Positions 51,430 through 61,033 of a stretch of DNA of 64,000 bases are shown one piece after another. The stretch's first letter is position 1; each line of letters opens with the position of its first letter. The stretch covers positions 1 to 64,000 of the forward strand of contig NZ_JAULSA010000013.1 of NCBI RefSeq assembly GCF_030518235.1, given 5' to 3'. This DNA is from Saccharibacillus sp. CPCC 101409. GTDB taxonomy: Bacteria; Bacillota; Bacilli; Paenibacillales; Paenibacillaceae. Made by a program: the position numbers and the translations under genes. The notes beneath the pieces are model-generated. The model did not search any database, was not told the DNA's origin, and saw only the letters and a program-made list of their open reading frames with translations.

Positions 51430-54400
51430 ATGAAAAAAAGCACGCTGCAGCGCAAGTTCAGCCTGAACTTTTTCAAACCCGTCGAGAGCTATTCCGATAA
51501 TTGGTCGGTCCTCGAAGAAAAAAATAGAGAGTGGGAAAACGTCTACCGTCAACGGTGGTCCCACGATAAAGTCGTACGCACGACGCACGGCGTAAACTGC
51601 ACCGGCTCCTGCAGCTGGAAAGTCTTCGTCAAGAACGGCATCATCACCTGGGAGAACCAGCAGATCGACTATCCGTCCTGCGGAGCCGACATGCCGGAAT
51701 TCGAACCGCGCGGCTGTCCGCGGGGCGCGACGTTCTCCTGGTACGAATACAGTCCTCTGCGCGTGAAATATCCGTATATGCGGGGCAAACTCTGGCGGTT
51801 GTGGGAAGCGGCCCTGAACGAGCACGGCGACCCAATCGAAGCCTGGGCGAGCATCGTGGAGAATCCGGCCAAAGCCGACCAGTACAAGAAAGCGCGCGGC
51901 AAAGGCGGCCATATCCGCGTAGGCTGGGACGACGCGCTGCGTTTGATCGCGGCCCAGCTCATTTACACCATCCGCAAATACGGACCGGACCGCATCGCCG
52001 GCTTTACGCCGATCCCGGCCATGTCGATGGTCAGCTACGCTTCCGGCGCGCGCTTTATCTCGCTGCTGGGCGGACAAATGCTGAGCTTCTACGACTGGTA
52101 CGCCGATCTTCCGCCGGCTTCGCCGCAGATCTGGGGCGAGCAGACGGACGTGCCGGAGTCTTCCGACTGGTACAACGCCGGCTACCTGATGATGTGGGGT
52201 TCCAACGTGCCGCTGACGCGGACGCCGGACGCCCACTTTATGACCGAAGTGCGTTACAAAGGCACCAAAGTCGTATCCGTCGCGCCTGACCTTGCCGAGA
52301 ACGTCAAGTTCGCCGACAACTGGCTCGCGCCGCATCCAGGCACCGACGCCGCGGTTGCGCAGGCGATGACGCACGTCATCCTGGACGAGTTCTATCAGCA
52401 GCGCCGGGAACCGATGTTCCTCGATTATGCCAAGCAGTATACGGATATGCCGTTTATGATCCTGCTCGATCCGCACGAAGACGTATGGAAAGGCGGACGC
52501 TTCCTGCGTTCGAGCGATCTCGGCGCCGCCGACGAGCATTCCGACTGGAAACCGGTCATCTACGACGAAGCGGCGAACGAAATGCTCGTGCCGAACGGCA
52601 CGCTCGGCCAGCGCTGGGAACAGGGCAAGAAATGGAACCTGATCCTGGAACGCGAAGACGGCACCAAAGTCGAACCGGCTTTGTCCGTGGAAGGCCAGGG
52701 CGAAGAATGGCTGGAGATCGCATTCCCGTTCTTCGACAACGGCGGCAACGGCACGTTCAAACGCGTTATTCCGGCCAAAAAGATCCAGTTGGCCGACGGT
52801 ACCGTAAGATACGCCTCGACCGTTTACGATTTGATGATGAGCCAGTACGGCGTCGTCCGCACGGACAGCCCGTATAACGCCAAAGGCTACGACGACGCGG
52901 AATCGTTTTACACGCCGGCCTGGCAGGAGAAAGTCACCAGCGTCAAAGCTTCGGTCGTCACGCAGATCGCGCGCGAATTCGCGCAGAACTCGCTCGACAC
53001 CGGCGGCCGCTCCATGATTATCATGGGCGCCGGCATCAACCACTGGTTCAACAGCGACACGATCTACCGTTCGATCCTGAACCTCGTCGTGCTGACGGCG
53101 TCGCAGGGCGTCAACGGCGGCGGCTGGGCGCACTATGTCGGCCAGGAGAAATGCCGTCCGATCGAAGGCTGGTCGACACTCGCGTTCGCCAAAGACTGGC
53201 AGGGACCGGCGCGGCTGCAAAACGCGACGTCGTTCTTCTACTTCGCGACCGAACAATGGCGCTATGAAGAAAGCGGCACCGATTCGCTGAAATCGCCGAC
53301 CGGCGGCGACGTGACTTACCGCCATCCGGCGGACTACAACGTACTGGCCGCCCGTCTGGGCTGGCTGCCGTCGTATCCGCAGTTCAACAAGAACAGTCTG
53401 CTGTTCGCCGAAGAAGCGGGCCGCGAAGGCAAGAAAACGAACGAAGAGATCGTCAAGCGCGCGGTCGACGAAGTGCGCAGCGGCGAAACCCGCTTCGCCG
53501 TCGAAGATCCGGGCGCTCCCGAGAACTTCCCGCGTTCACTGTTTATCTGGCGTTCGAACCTGATCTCCAGTTCGGCCAAAGGCCAGGAATACTTCATGAA
53601 GCATCTGCTCGGCGCGTCCGACGCGCTGCTCGCCAAGCCGAACGAAGAACAGAAGCCGGAAGAGATCGTATGGCGCGAAGACGTCGAAGGCAAGCTCGAC
53701 TTGATGGTCGCGCTCGATTTCCGGATGACGACGACTCCGCTGTTCGCGGATATCGTACTGCCCGCCGCGACCTGGTACGAGAAGACCGACCTGTCTTCGA
53801 CCGATATGCACCCGTTCGTGCATCCGTTCAACCCTGCGGTCAACCCGCTGTGGGAATCGCGTTCGGACTGGGATATCTACCGCCGTTTGTCGGAAGTGTT
53901 CTCCGACATGGCGAAAGATTATCTGCCGGGCGTATACAAGGACCTGGTAACCGCGCCGCTCGGCCACGATTCCGTGGGCGAAATCTCCCAGCCGATGGGA
54001 CTGGTCAAAGACTGGTCCAAAGGCGAGGTCGAAGCGGTTCCGGGCAAGACGATGCCGAACTTCAGCATCGTGGAGCGCGATTATACCAAGATTTTCGACA
54101 AATACACGTCGCTCGGCCCTAATCTTGCGATCGGCAAGACCGGCGCGCACGGCGTAAGCTTCTCCGTCGCCGAAGAATATGAAGAACTCAAGCAGCTCAA
54201 CGGCGTGTACTACGACGAATCGATCAAGGACGGACTGCCGAAGCTCGATTCCGCCCGCCACGCGGCGGACGCGATCCTGCATCTGTCGTCGGCGACCAAC
54301 GGCCGCGTCTCGCAGAAAGCCTACGAATCCGCCGAACACGATCACGGCGTCGAACTGAAAGACATCTCGGCCGACCGCGCCGCGGAACGCATCACGTTCC

Positions 54401-55119
54401 AGAGCATCACGTCGCAGCCGCGCGAAGTCATCCCGACGCCGGTATTCAGCGGCTCGAACAAGAAAGGCCGCCGCTACTCGCCGTTTACGACGAATATCGA
54501 ACGTCTCGTTCCGTTCCGGACGCTGACGGGACGCCAGCATTTCTATCTCGACCACGAGATCTTTATGCAGTACGGCGAAGCGCTGCCGGTGTACAAGCCG
54601 ACGCTGCCGCCGATGGTGTTCGGACCGCGCGACCGCGAAGTGAAAGGCGGCATGGATACGCTGGTGCTGCGCTACCTGACGCCGCACGGCAAATGGAATA
54701 TTCACTCGACTTACCAGGATAATCAGCACATGCTGACGCTGTTCCGCGGCGGTCCCACGGTATGGATCAACAACGAAGACGCGCTGGCGCACGATATCAA
54801 CGACAACGACTGGCTCGAAGTGTACAACCGCAACGGCGTCGTGACGGCTCGGGCTGTTGTCAGCCACCGGATGCCGCGGGGCACGATGTTTATGTACCAC
54901 GCCCAGGACAAGCATATTCAAGTGCCGGGCTCCGAGATTACCGATACGCGCGGCGGCAGCCACAACGCGCCGACGCGGATTCACCTGAAGCCGACGCAGA
55001 TGGTCGGCGGCTATGCACAGCTCAGCTACGGCTTCAACTACTACGGGCCGATCGGGAACCAACGCGACGTTTACGTGGCGGTCCGCAAGATGAAGGAGGT
55101 TAACTGGCTTGAAAATTAA
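51430..55119 (+). CDS. narG: Respiratory nitrate reductase, alpha subunit
   Basis: A 1229-residue catalytic subunit carrying the bis-MGD molybdenum cofactor and the FS0 [4Fe-4S] cluster. The cluster ligands are in THGVNCTGSCSWK (His, Cys, Cys) with a fourth Cys in RGCPRGAT. The conserved DWYNAGYLMMWGSNVP, RTPDAHF and GGGWAHYVGQEKCRP segments match E. coli NarG throughout. No twin-arginine signal is present, so the active site is cytoplasmic. ATG 51430 is chosen over GTG 51418, which would sit one base from AAGGAG; the resulting 13-base spacing is rather long. It overlaps narH by 11 bp. Confidence 0.97.
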   Translation: MKKSTLQRKFSLNFFKPVESYSDNWSVLEEKNREWENVYRQRWSHDKVVRTTHGVNCTGSCSWKVFVKNGIITWENQQIDYPSCGADMPEFEPRGCPRGATFSWYEYSPLRVKYPYMRGKLWRLWEAALNEHGDPIEAWASIVENPAKADQYKKARGKGGHIRVGWDDALRLIAAQLIYTIRKYGPDRIAGFTPIPAMSMVSYASGARFISLLGGQMLSFYDWYADLPPASPQIWGEQTDVPESSDWYNAGYLMMWGSNVPLTRTPDAHFMTEVRYKGTKVVSVAPDLAENVKFADNWLAPHPGTDAAVAQAMTHVILDEFYQQRREPMFLDYAKQYTDMPFMILLDPHEDVWKGGRFLRSSDLGAADEHSDWKPVIYDEAANEMLVPNGTLGQRWEQGKKWNLILEREDGTKVEPALSVEGQGEEWLEIAFPFFDNGGNGTFKRVIPAKKIQLADGTVRYASTVYDLMMSQYGVVRTDSPYNAKGYDDAESFYTPAWQEKVTSVKASVVTQIAREFAQNSLDTGGRSMIIMGAGINHWFNSDTIYRSILNLVVLTASQGVNGGGWAHYVGQEKCRPIEGWSTLAFAKDWQGPARLQNATSFFYFATEQWRYEESGTDSLKSPTGGDVTYRHPADYNVLAARLGWLPSYPQFNKNSLLFAEEAGREGKKTNEEIVKRAVDEVRSGETRFAVEDPGAPENFPRSLFIWRSNLISSSAKGQEYFMKHLLGASDALLAKPNEEQKPEEIVWREDVEGKLDLMVALDFRMTTTPLFADIVLPAATWYEKTDLSSTDMHPFVHPFNPAVNPLWESRSDWDIYRRLSEVFSDMAKDYLPGVYKDLVTAPLGHDSVGEISQPMGLVKDWSKGEVEAVPGKTMPNFSIVERDYTKIFDKYTSLGPNLAIGKTGAHGVSFSVAEEYEELKQLNGVYYDESIKDGLPKLDSARHAADAILHLSSATNGRVSQKAYESAEHDHGVELKDISADRAAERITFQSITSQPREVIPTPVFSGSNKKGRRYSPFTTNIERLVPFRTLTGRQHFYLDHEIFMQYGEALPVYKPTLPPMVFGPRDREVKGGMDTLVLRYLTPHGKWNIHSTYQDNQHMLTLFRGGPTVWINNEDALAHDINDNDWLEVYNRNGVVTARAVVSHRMPRGTMFMYHAQDKHIQVPGSEITDTRGGSHNAPTRIHLKPTQMVGGYAQLSYGFNYYGPIGNQRDVYVAVRKMKEVNWLEN

Positions 55120-56686
55120 AGCGCAAATCGCAATGGTCATGAACCTCGACAAATGTATCGGCTGTCATACGTGCAGCGTAACGTGCAAGACCACCTGGAC
55201 CAACCGCAAAGGCGCGGAGTACATGTGGTTCAACAACGTCGAGACGAAGCCGGGCATCGGATATCCGAAGCGCTGGGAAGACCAGGAACTGTATAAAGGC
55301 GGCTGGCAGCTGCGCAAAGGCAAGCTGGAGCTGAAATCCGGCAACAAGCTGTCCAAGATCGCGCTCGGCAAGATTTTCTACAACCCGGACATGCCGGAAA
55401 TGAAAGATTACTACGAGCCGTGGACGTACAACTACGAGAACTTGACCAACGCCAAAGATCAGGAGCATTCCCCGGTCGCCCGCGCTCATTCCGCGGTCAC
55501 CGGCGAAAAAATGGATCTCGAATGGGGTCCGAACTGGGAGGACGATCTGGCCGGCGCGCACGTTACCGGCCCGCTCGACCCGAATATCCAGAAGATCGAG
55601 GAAGAGATCAAATTCAACTTCGAACAAGCGTTTATGATCTATCTGCCGCGGCTGTGCGAGCACTGTCTCAATCCGAGCTGCGTCGCGTCGTGCCCGTCGG
55701 GCGCGATGTACAAGCGCGAAGAAGACGGCATCGTGCTGGTCGACCAGGAAGCCTGCCGCGGCTGGCGCTACTGCATGACCGGCTGCCCGTACAAGAAAGT
55801 GTACTTCAACTGGCAGACCAACAAAGCCGAGAAATGCACGTTCTGTTTCCCACGGATCGAAGCCGGTCTTCCGACCGTCTGCTCCGAAACGTGCACGGGC
55901 CGTATCCGTTATCTCGGCGTGCTGCTCTACGACGCGGACCGCGTATACGAAGCGGCTTCCACGCCGGACGAGAAAGACCTGTATAAAGCGCAGTGCGATC
56001 TGTTTCTGGACCCGAACGATCCGGCGGTGATCGCGCAGGCCCGCAAAGACGGCATTTCCGAAGACTGGATCGAAGGCGCGCAGAACTCGCCGGTGTACAA
56101 ACTGGCGATCGAGCACAAGCTGGCGTTCCCGCTGCATCCGGAATACCGGACGCTGCCGATGGTCTGGTACGTGCCGCCGCTCAGCCCGATCATGAACTAT
56201 TTCGAAGGCCGCGACTCGATCGAGAACCCGGATATGATCTTCCCGGCGATCGAAGAAATGCGCACGCCGATCCAGTACCTGGCGAACATGCTCACGGCCG
56301 GCGATACCGTAACCGTCAAAGAAGCGCTTCAGCGCATGGCGATGATGCGTTCATACATGAGAGCCAAAACGACGGGTAAAGAATTCGACAACAGCCGCCT
56401 GGAGCGCGTCGGCCTGACGCCGCGCCAGACGGAAAGCATGTACCGTCTGCTTGCGATCGCCAAGTACGAAGACCGCTTCGTGATTCCGACCTCGCACCGC
56501 GAAGGTTATGTGAATCCGTACCGGGCCCAGGGTTCCGCGGGCTTCGGCGACATTCTGGGCAATATGGGAACCGACGGCGGCTGCGACGGCTGCGGACCGG
56601 CGACCATGATGGGCGCGGAGATGCCGGCCAAGACCGGGAAAGAAGCTTACGAAGAAAACTTCTACGGAGGGATCTGGCGTGATTGA
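55109..56686 (+). CDS. narH: Respiratory nitrate reductase, beta subunit
   Basis: A 525-residue iron-sulfur subunit that passes electrons from NarI to NarG. The first cluster motif is DKCIGCHTCSVTCK (Cys16, 19, 22, 26), followed by CEHCLNPSCVASCPSGA and CRGWRYCMTGCPYKK, whose Trp marks the [3Fe-4S] cluster, and CTFCFPR. The start is TTG 55109, supported by AAGGAGG and the 11-bp overlap with narG. It overlaps narJ by 8 bp. Confidence 0.97.
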   Translation: MKIKAQIAMVMNLDKCIGCHTCSVTCKTTWTNRKGAEYMWFNNVETKPGIGYPKRWEDQELYKGGWQLRKGKLELKSGNKLSKIALGKIFYNPDMPEMKDYYEPWTYNYENLTNAKDQEHSPVARAHSAVTGEKMDLEWGPNWEDDLAGAHVTGPLDPNIQKIEEEIKFNFEQAFMIYLPRLCEHCLNPSCVASCPSGAMYKREEDGIVLVDQEACRGWRYCMTGCPYKKVYFNWQTNKAEKCTFCFPRIEAGLPTVCSETCTGRIRYLGVLLYDADRVYEAASTPDEKDLYKAQCDLFLDPNDPAVIAQARKDGISEDWIEGAQNSPVYKLAIEHKLAFPLHPEYRTLPMVWYVPPLSPIMNYFEGRDSIENPDMIFPAIEEMRTPIQYLANMLTAGDTVTVKEALQRMAMMRSYMRAKTTGKEFDNSRLERVGLTPRQTESMYRLLAIAKYEDRFVIPTSHREGYVNPYRAQGSAGFGDILGNMGTDGGCDGCGPATMMGAEMPAKTGKEAYEENFYGGIWRD

Positions 56687-57245
56687 TATTGCGAAGCTCT
56701 ACGATTACAAGAATTCTTTCGGGTTCTTCGCCAATCAGCTGCTGTACCCGGACAAGCTGAATTTTCATCCGCTGTTCCTGGAAGAATCGTTTACCGAAGA
56801 TCATCCGGCGCTGAGCGACGTTCGGGCTTACTGGGCGGACATGCACGAGCGAAGCCTGGACGAGATTCGGGAGATGTACACCGAGACGTTCGATTTTCAA
56901 AAAGATTGCGCGCTCTACATGACGTACTTCAAATTCGAAGACGCCAAAGAACGCGGCCAGATGCTGCTGCGGCTGAAAATCCTGTATGAGATGTTCGGTC
57001 TGGAAATGCCGGAAGGCGAGCTGCCGGATTATCTGCCGCTGATGTGCGAATTCCTTTATGCCGCCGAATGGATGAAGGAACGCAAAGCCCCGGAGAATTT
57101 CCGCCTGCTCTTCGGCGTTTTCGAAGACGGCACGTATCATTTGCTTGCGGCGCTCGAGAAGATGAACAGTCCTTACCGTTATCTGGTGCAGGGACTGCGC
57201 CGGACTCTCAGAGCCTGCATAGAACAGGAGACCGTGAATCCATGA
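56679..57245 (+). CDS. narJ: Nitrate reductase assembly chaperone
   Basis: A 188-residue all-helical chaperone of the NarJ/TorD family, needed to insert the molybdenum cofactor into NarG before membrane attachment. The conserved LPDYLPLMCEFLYAAEWM segment identifies it. Start GTG 56679 follows GGAGGG within the narH end. Its stop overlaps the narI start (ATGA). Confidence 0.93.
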   Translation: MIDIAKLYDYKNSFGFFANQLLYPDKLNFHPLFLEESFTEDHPALSDVRAYWADMHERSLDEIREMYTETFDFQKDCALYMTYFKFEDAKERGQMLLRLKILYEMFGLEMPEGELPDYLPLMCEFLYAAEWMKERKAPENFRLLFGVFEDGTYHLLAALEKMNSPYRYLVQGLRRTLRACIEQETVNP

Positions 57246-57928
57246 CTATGTTCGATCAATTTCTATGGGTAATCTTCCCGTACGCCTGCATGATGGTTTT
57301 TGTCGTCGGGCATATCTTCCGCTATCGCACCGACCAGTTCAACTGGACGGCGAAATCGAGTGAATTTATCGAGAAAAAGCAGCTGATGTTCGGCAGCCTG
57401 CTGTTCCACCTCGGGATCATCCCAGTCGCGGGCGGCCACGTCGCCGGACTGCTGATTCCGAAATCGTGGATGACCGCGATGGGCGTCAGCGAGCACATCT
57501 ACCATATCGGCGCCGTCTACATCGGGGGCGTGTTCGGGGCCATGACGCTGATCGGCATGTTCCTGCTGACCGCGCGCCGCTTTACGATCCGCAACGTGCG
57601 CCGTCTGAGCTCGGCTTCCGACCTGGTCGTCAACGTGCTGCTGCTGTTTATCGTATTTATGGGCATGTACGCCACGCTGTTTACGAACGCCGTGCGTCCC
57701 GACTTCGACTACCGCGAATCGATTTCCATCTGGTTCCGCGGATTGTTCATGCTTCGTCCGGACGCGTCTTTGATGCACAATGTGCCGCTTTCGTTCAAGA
57801 TCCACGCGCTGACCGGTTTTGCGATCTTCGCATTCTGGCCGTTTACCCGTCTGGTTCACGTATGGAGCGTTCCGTTGAATTATGTGGGCAGAAGTTATAT
57901 CCTTTATAGAAGACACAAATCCAATTAA
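57242..57928 (+). CDS. narI: Respiratory nitrate reductase, gamma subunit (cytochrome b)
   Basis: A 228-residue membrane subunit with five helices that oxidises menaquinol and holds two b haems. Histidines suited to haem binding lie in helix 2 (FHLGIIPVAGGHVAG) and helix 5 (KIHALTGFAIFAFWPFTRLVH). AGGAGACC precedes ATG 57242. A small hairpin separates it from nreA. Confidence 0.95.
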   Translation: MTMFDQFLWVIFPYACMMVFVVGHIFRYRTDQFNWTAKSSEFIEKKQLMFGSLLFHLGIIPVAGGHVAGLLIPKSWMTAMGVSEHIYHIGAVYIGGVFGAMTLIGMFLLTARRFTIRNVRRLSSASDLVVNVLLLFIVFMGMYATLFTNAVRPDFDYRESISIWFRGLFMLRPDASLMHNVPLSFKIHALTGFAIFAFWPFTRLVHVWSVPLNYVGRSYILYRRHKSN

Positions 57929-57932
57929 GGGA

Positions 57933-57951
57933 GCGGGCGGTGCCCGCTTTT
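57933..57951 (+). terminator. Weak attenuator between narI and nreA
   Basis: GCGGGC-GGT-GCCCGC followed by TTTT. A 6-bp stem with a short T-run would allow partial read-through, giving low nreABC expression from the nar promoter. Confidence 0.55.
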
Positions 57952-57976
57952 CCGCTTTCGCAAGGAGATGCGAACG

Positions 57977-58438
57977 ATGATGAACAACAGCGCCAATTAT
58001 CAACGGGAACTCGACGGGATACGCGAAACGTTCGGTTACGACTTCATCGCGCTGGCTCTTGTCGAGCCGGCCGAGCATCAGTACGTAATCAAGTGGAAAT
58101 ATGCCGCGGGCAACCGTAATGAACGTTTTCGCCGCATCGTCCTCAAGTCCGGCAAAGGCATTGCGGGCATCGTATTCAAGACCGGCAAGCCGGTCTTTAT
58201 CCCTTCTGTCCGGGATTACGTAGGCGCTGACAGCCTGTTCAATTATCCGATCGTACAGTCCGAGAAGCTGGAAAGTCTGGGCGCGGTGCCGATCTGGAAC
58301 GAAGCGCGGGTGGCGGGCGTGCTGCTGGGCGGATTCCGGCAGGAAGGCAGAATGACTCCCGAGCTGATGTACAGCTTGAACCGGGCGGCGCGGCAGGGAA
58401 TGGGCGAGCTGGACGGCAGGGAAGTGATGCAGCGGTGA
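57977..58438 (+). CDS. nreA: NreA-type GAF-domain nitrate receptor
   Basis: A 153-residue GAF-domain protein (core about 15-145; YDFIALALVEPAEHQYVIKW, then SGKGIAGIVFKTGKPVFIPS). In Staphylococcus carnosus NreA binds nitrate and, when nitrate is absent, inhibits the NreB kinase. Being directly followed by nreB and nreC makes this assignment firm. ATG 57977 is used because the upstream ATG 57968 overlaps its own RBS. The stop overlaps the nreB start. Confidence 0.9.
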   Translation: MMNNSANYQRELDGIRETFGYDFIALALVEPAEHQYVIKWKYAAGNRNERFRRIVLKSGKGIAGIVFKTGKPVFIPSVRDYVGADSLFNYPIVQSEKLESLGAVPIWNEARVAGVLLGGFRQEGRMTPELMYSLNRAARQGMGELDGREVMQR

Positions 58439-59505
58439 AGATGCCTTCGGAAATCAAGCAGCTTAATCCGCTGATGGTCAAGCTGTTCGAGAACAGCAAG
58501 GAAGCGATCTTTTTTTTCGATAAGGAAGGAAGAGCGCTGGCCATGAATCCCGCGGCCGAAGAGATTGTGACGGAAGACGTGCTGCTCAAGATGTACCAGG
58601 GGCGGGAAGACGCGCTGTGCGGCACCTGCCGCGGTTATACCAGCGATACGGAGCAGCGGACCTGCCTGGACTGCTATCTCCAGCTTCCCGAATCCGAAGA
58701 GCAGACGTCTTTTCAAGTCTATCTGGAGACCAAAGGCAAAGGCGTCGTGCCTTATGCCGGTTCTTTCCACACCGTCGATCCCGAGAACGGAACGCGTGTG
58801 TTCATGCTCCGCGACCTGACGCCGCAGCTGCGCGTTCAGGAGCGGCTGCACCGGAACAATATGATGAAGCATGTGATCGAAGCGCAGGAAAACGAACGCA
58901 AACGTTTGTCGCGCGAGCTGCACGACAGCGTGGCTCAGGAACTGATGAGCGCGGTGGTCGACCTTCGCGTGCTCAAATATATGACGGACGACGAAACGCT
59001 GCTCAAGAAAGTCAAGCAGACCGAAGCGTCGATGACCCGGCTGATGGACGATATCCGCAATTTGTCGGTGGAGCTGCGCCCGGCTTCGCTCGACGACTTC
59101 GGACTGGAAGCGGCTTTTCGTTCGCATTTTAAACGCATCGAGCAGAGCTACGGGCTGGTGGTCGAGTTCCAGTCGAACCTGGACCGCAAACGCTACGACA
59201 GCGATATCGAAACCGTGCTCTACCGGATCTGCCAGGAAGCTGTCCTCAATGCGTTGAAATACGCGCAGGTGGATGTTGTAAACGTGCGGCTGTACGAGGA
59301 GAAAGGCGCGATCCGGCTCGATGTCGAAGATGGCGGAGAAGGATTCGAACAGGGCTCCGATCCGATCGGAACCGGGCTTGGCCTGTACGGGATGCGCGAG
59401 CGGGCGGAACTGGCCGGCGGAACGCTGAGCGTCCATTCCGAGCCGGGCCAGGGAACGCGGGTACTGGTTCAAATCCCGGTGCCCTGCTTGCAGGAAGGAG
59501 AGTAA
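58435..59505 (+). CDS. nreB: NreB-type oxygen-sensing histidine kinase
   Basis: A 356-residue cytoplasmic kinase. The N-terminal PAS domain carries four cysteines (Cys62, Cys65, Cys77, Cys80 in LCGTCRG and RTCLDCY) in the spacing of the oxygen-labile [4Fe-4S] cluster of NreB. The HisKA_3 dimerisation domain has His163 in SRELHDSVAQEL, and the ATPase domain shows DGGEGFE and GLGLYGMRERAEL. Without oxygen the cluster is intact and the kinase phosphorylates NreC. GTG 58435 (overlapping nreA) or ATG 58441 is the start. Confidence 0.93.
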   Translation: MKMPSEIKQLNPLMVKLFENSKEAIFFFDKEGRALAMNPAAEEIVTEDVLLKMYQGREDALCGTCRGYTSDTEQRTCLDCYLQLPESEEQTSFQVYLETKGKGVVPYAGSFHTVDPENGTRVFMLRDLTPQLRVQERLHRNNMMKHVIEAQENERKRLSRELHDSVAQELMSAVVDLRVLKYMTDDETLLKKVKQTEASMTRLMDDIRNLSVELRPASLDDFGLEAAFRSHFKRIEQSYGLVVEFQSNLDRKRYDSDIETVLYRICQEAVLNALKYAQVDVVNVRLYEEKGAIRLDVEDGGEGFEQGSDPIGTGLGLYGMRERAELAGGTLSVHSEPGQGTRVLVQIPVPCLQEGE

Positions 59506-59511
59506 GAACGG

Positions 59512-60159
59512 ATGAAAATTGTCATCGCGGACGACCATGCGATTGTCCGCAGCGGCTTCTCCATGATCCTGAATTTTCAGCCGGATATGGAAGTGATCGC
59601 CACCGCGGCCGACGGGATCGAAGCTTATGCGGCGGTCGCCAAGAACCGGCCGGATATTCTGGTCATGGATCTGAGCATGCCGCCGGGCGAGAGCGGACTG
59701 ATCGCAACGGGCAAGATCAAAGAAGATTATCCCGATACGAAGATTCTGATCCTCACCATGCACGACGACGAGGAATATCTGTTTCACATTTTAAAAAGCG
59801 GCGCTTCCGGCTATGTGCTCAAAAACGCCCCGGACGAAGAACTGCTGCTGGCGATTCGGACCGTGCATGCGGGCGGCACGTATATTCATCCCAAAATGGC
59901 GACTTCGCTCGTACGCGAGTTCATCAAGAACGACAAATCGGCCGGCTCCGAAGATCCGTTCGAGCTGCTCTCGAAGCGCGAGCTGGAGATTCTGCCGCTG
60001 ATCGCCAAAGGCTACGGCAACAAGGAAGTGGCGGAAAAGCTGTTTATCTCCGTCAAGACCGTCGAAGCGCACAAAGCCAAGATCATGGAAAAGCTGCAGC
60101 TTAAAAGCCGGCCGGAGCTGGTGGAATACGCGCTGCGCAAAAAGCTGCTGGAATTCTAG
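59512..60159 (+). CDS. nreC: NreC-type response regulator, LuxR/NarL family
   Basis: A 215-residue response regulator. Receiver: ADDH and phosphoacceptor Asp53 (LVMDLSMP), Lys in GYVLKNA. C-terminal LuxR-type helix-turn-helix (about 150-205; [20 protein letters not shown], then [19 protein letters not shown]). Phosphorylated NreC activates nar and nir promoters at GC-rich palindromes; matching palindromes occur at four promoters in this window. AAGGAGAG precedes ATG 59512. Confidence 0.95.
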   Translation: MKIVIADDHAIVRSGFSMILNFQPDMEVIATAADGIEAYAAVAKNRPDILVMDLSMPPGESGLIATGKIKEDYPDTKILILTMHDDEEYLFHILKSGASGYVLKNAPDEELLLAIRTVHAGGTYIHPKMATSLVREFIKNDKSAGSEDPFELLSKRELEILPLIAKGYGNKEVAEKLFISVKTVEAHKAKIMEKLQLKSRPELVEYALRKKLLEF

Positions 60160-60198
60160 ACGTCCGGCGCGCAAAGAGGCGGAGAAAGGAAGATCGCG

Positions 60199-60711
60199 AT
60201 GGAACTGACATTCGACAAACCGGCGACGCGCTTGCTGGAGAACGAGCACCGGTATCTGGCTTACCTGGCCGAAGAATGGCACGAGCTGGTGCTTATGCTC
60301 GAAGAAGAAACCGATCTGCGCACCGCGCGTATCGTGATGTCGACGCTGCGCGAGAAGCTGGAACGGTTCAGCCTGCCGCTGAAGAAGCATACGGATAAGG
60401 AAGAAGCACACTTTTTCCCCGTACTCGGCGGTTATATCGGCTTCGAACAGGGGCCGCTCGTCGGTATCGAGGAAGAACACAGGGAAATCGAGGCGTATAT
60501 CGGACACTTCCTGCACCATACGGAGGGAGATCCCGAAGAATTCTCGCTTGAAGCGATCCGCAAAGCGGCCCGGGATGCCGGCGAAGCGTTCGAGGTGCTG
60601 ACCGTCAACCGCTTCAAGGAAGAAACGGTGCTGTTCCCGATGGCCGAAGAGCGGATTCTGCCCAAGCAGATGCGTAAATTGTACGAGAACATGAATACGA
60701 TGATCGTGTAA
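60199..60711 (+). CDS. Hemerythrin-like (HHE-domain) protein
   Basis: A 170-residue helical protein with a hemerythrin/HHE pattern: LENEHRYLAYLAEEWHELV, KKHTDKEEAHFFPVL, EEEHREIEAYIGHFLHH and FKEETVLFPMAEE. A di-iron site is likely. It directly follows nreC (39-bp gap, RBS GGAGAAAGGAAG) and probably belongs to the same transcript. Related proteins repair Fe-S clusters or bind nitric oxide, both useful during nitrate reduction. Confidence 0.82.
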   Translation: MELTFDKPATRLLENEHRYLAYLAEEWHELVLMLEEETDLRTARIVMSTLREKLERFSLPLKKHTDKEEAHFFPVLGGYIGFEQGPLVGIEEEHREIEAYIGHFLHHTEGDPEEFSLEAIRKAARDAGEAFEVLTVNRFKEETVLFPMAEERILPKQMRKLYENMNTMIV

Positions 60712-60744
60712 TAAAAGATTTGGCATCACCGGAAACGCAAACGT

Positions 60745-60792
60745 AAAACGACTGCGATCTCCGCCTTTGGCGGCAGAAACGGAGTCGTTTTT
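60745..60792 (+). terminator. Terminator after the nar-nre-hemerythrin cluster
   Basis: AAAACGACT ... AGTCGTTTTT encloses an inner CCGCCTTTGGCGG hairpin; a T-run follows. The rest of the 322-bp gap to narK carries the narK promoter and a leader of about 115 nt with GC-rich partial complementarities. Confidence 0.75.
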
Positions 60793-60840
60793 CATTTGTG
60801 ACGATTGTGTGCGCTTTTGGCGGGGGAAGACCCTGCTTTT

Positions 60841-60906
60841 CAGGGTTTACCCTCTTCGGGAGAGGGGACTCCCCTATATGCCGGCGGTAGGGAAGACCGC
60901 TAAAAT
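60841..60906 (+). promoter_or_regulatory. narK promoter with tandem NreC-like sites
   Basis: The distal site CAGGGTTTACCCTC (60841-60854) and the proximal site AGGGGACTCCCCTA (60863-60876) each match 8 of 10 consensus positions; centres are 22 bp apart. The proximal centre is 31.5 bp before a TAAAAT -10 (60901-60906), the same geometry as at narG. Confidence 0.7.
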
Positions 60907-61033
60907 GAGGACAGTAGGCCGGTCTGGCGGGCGCAGGCGCAAAAAGTTCGTTCATCCTTAAGGGAAAGCGGACGAGCCGCGCTTGAATATGCGCCGCGGG
61001 CCGGACGAATAACTGTCGAAAAGGTGCGTGCCA

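Noticed and set aside
60907-61033. A possible molybdenum cofactor riboswitch in the narK leader
   Set aside because: The leader has GC-rich complementarity but I could not match it to the known Moco RNA pattern, so it is not claimed.
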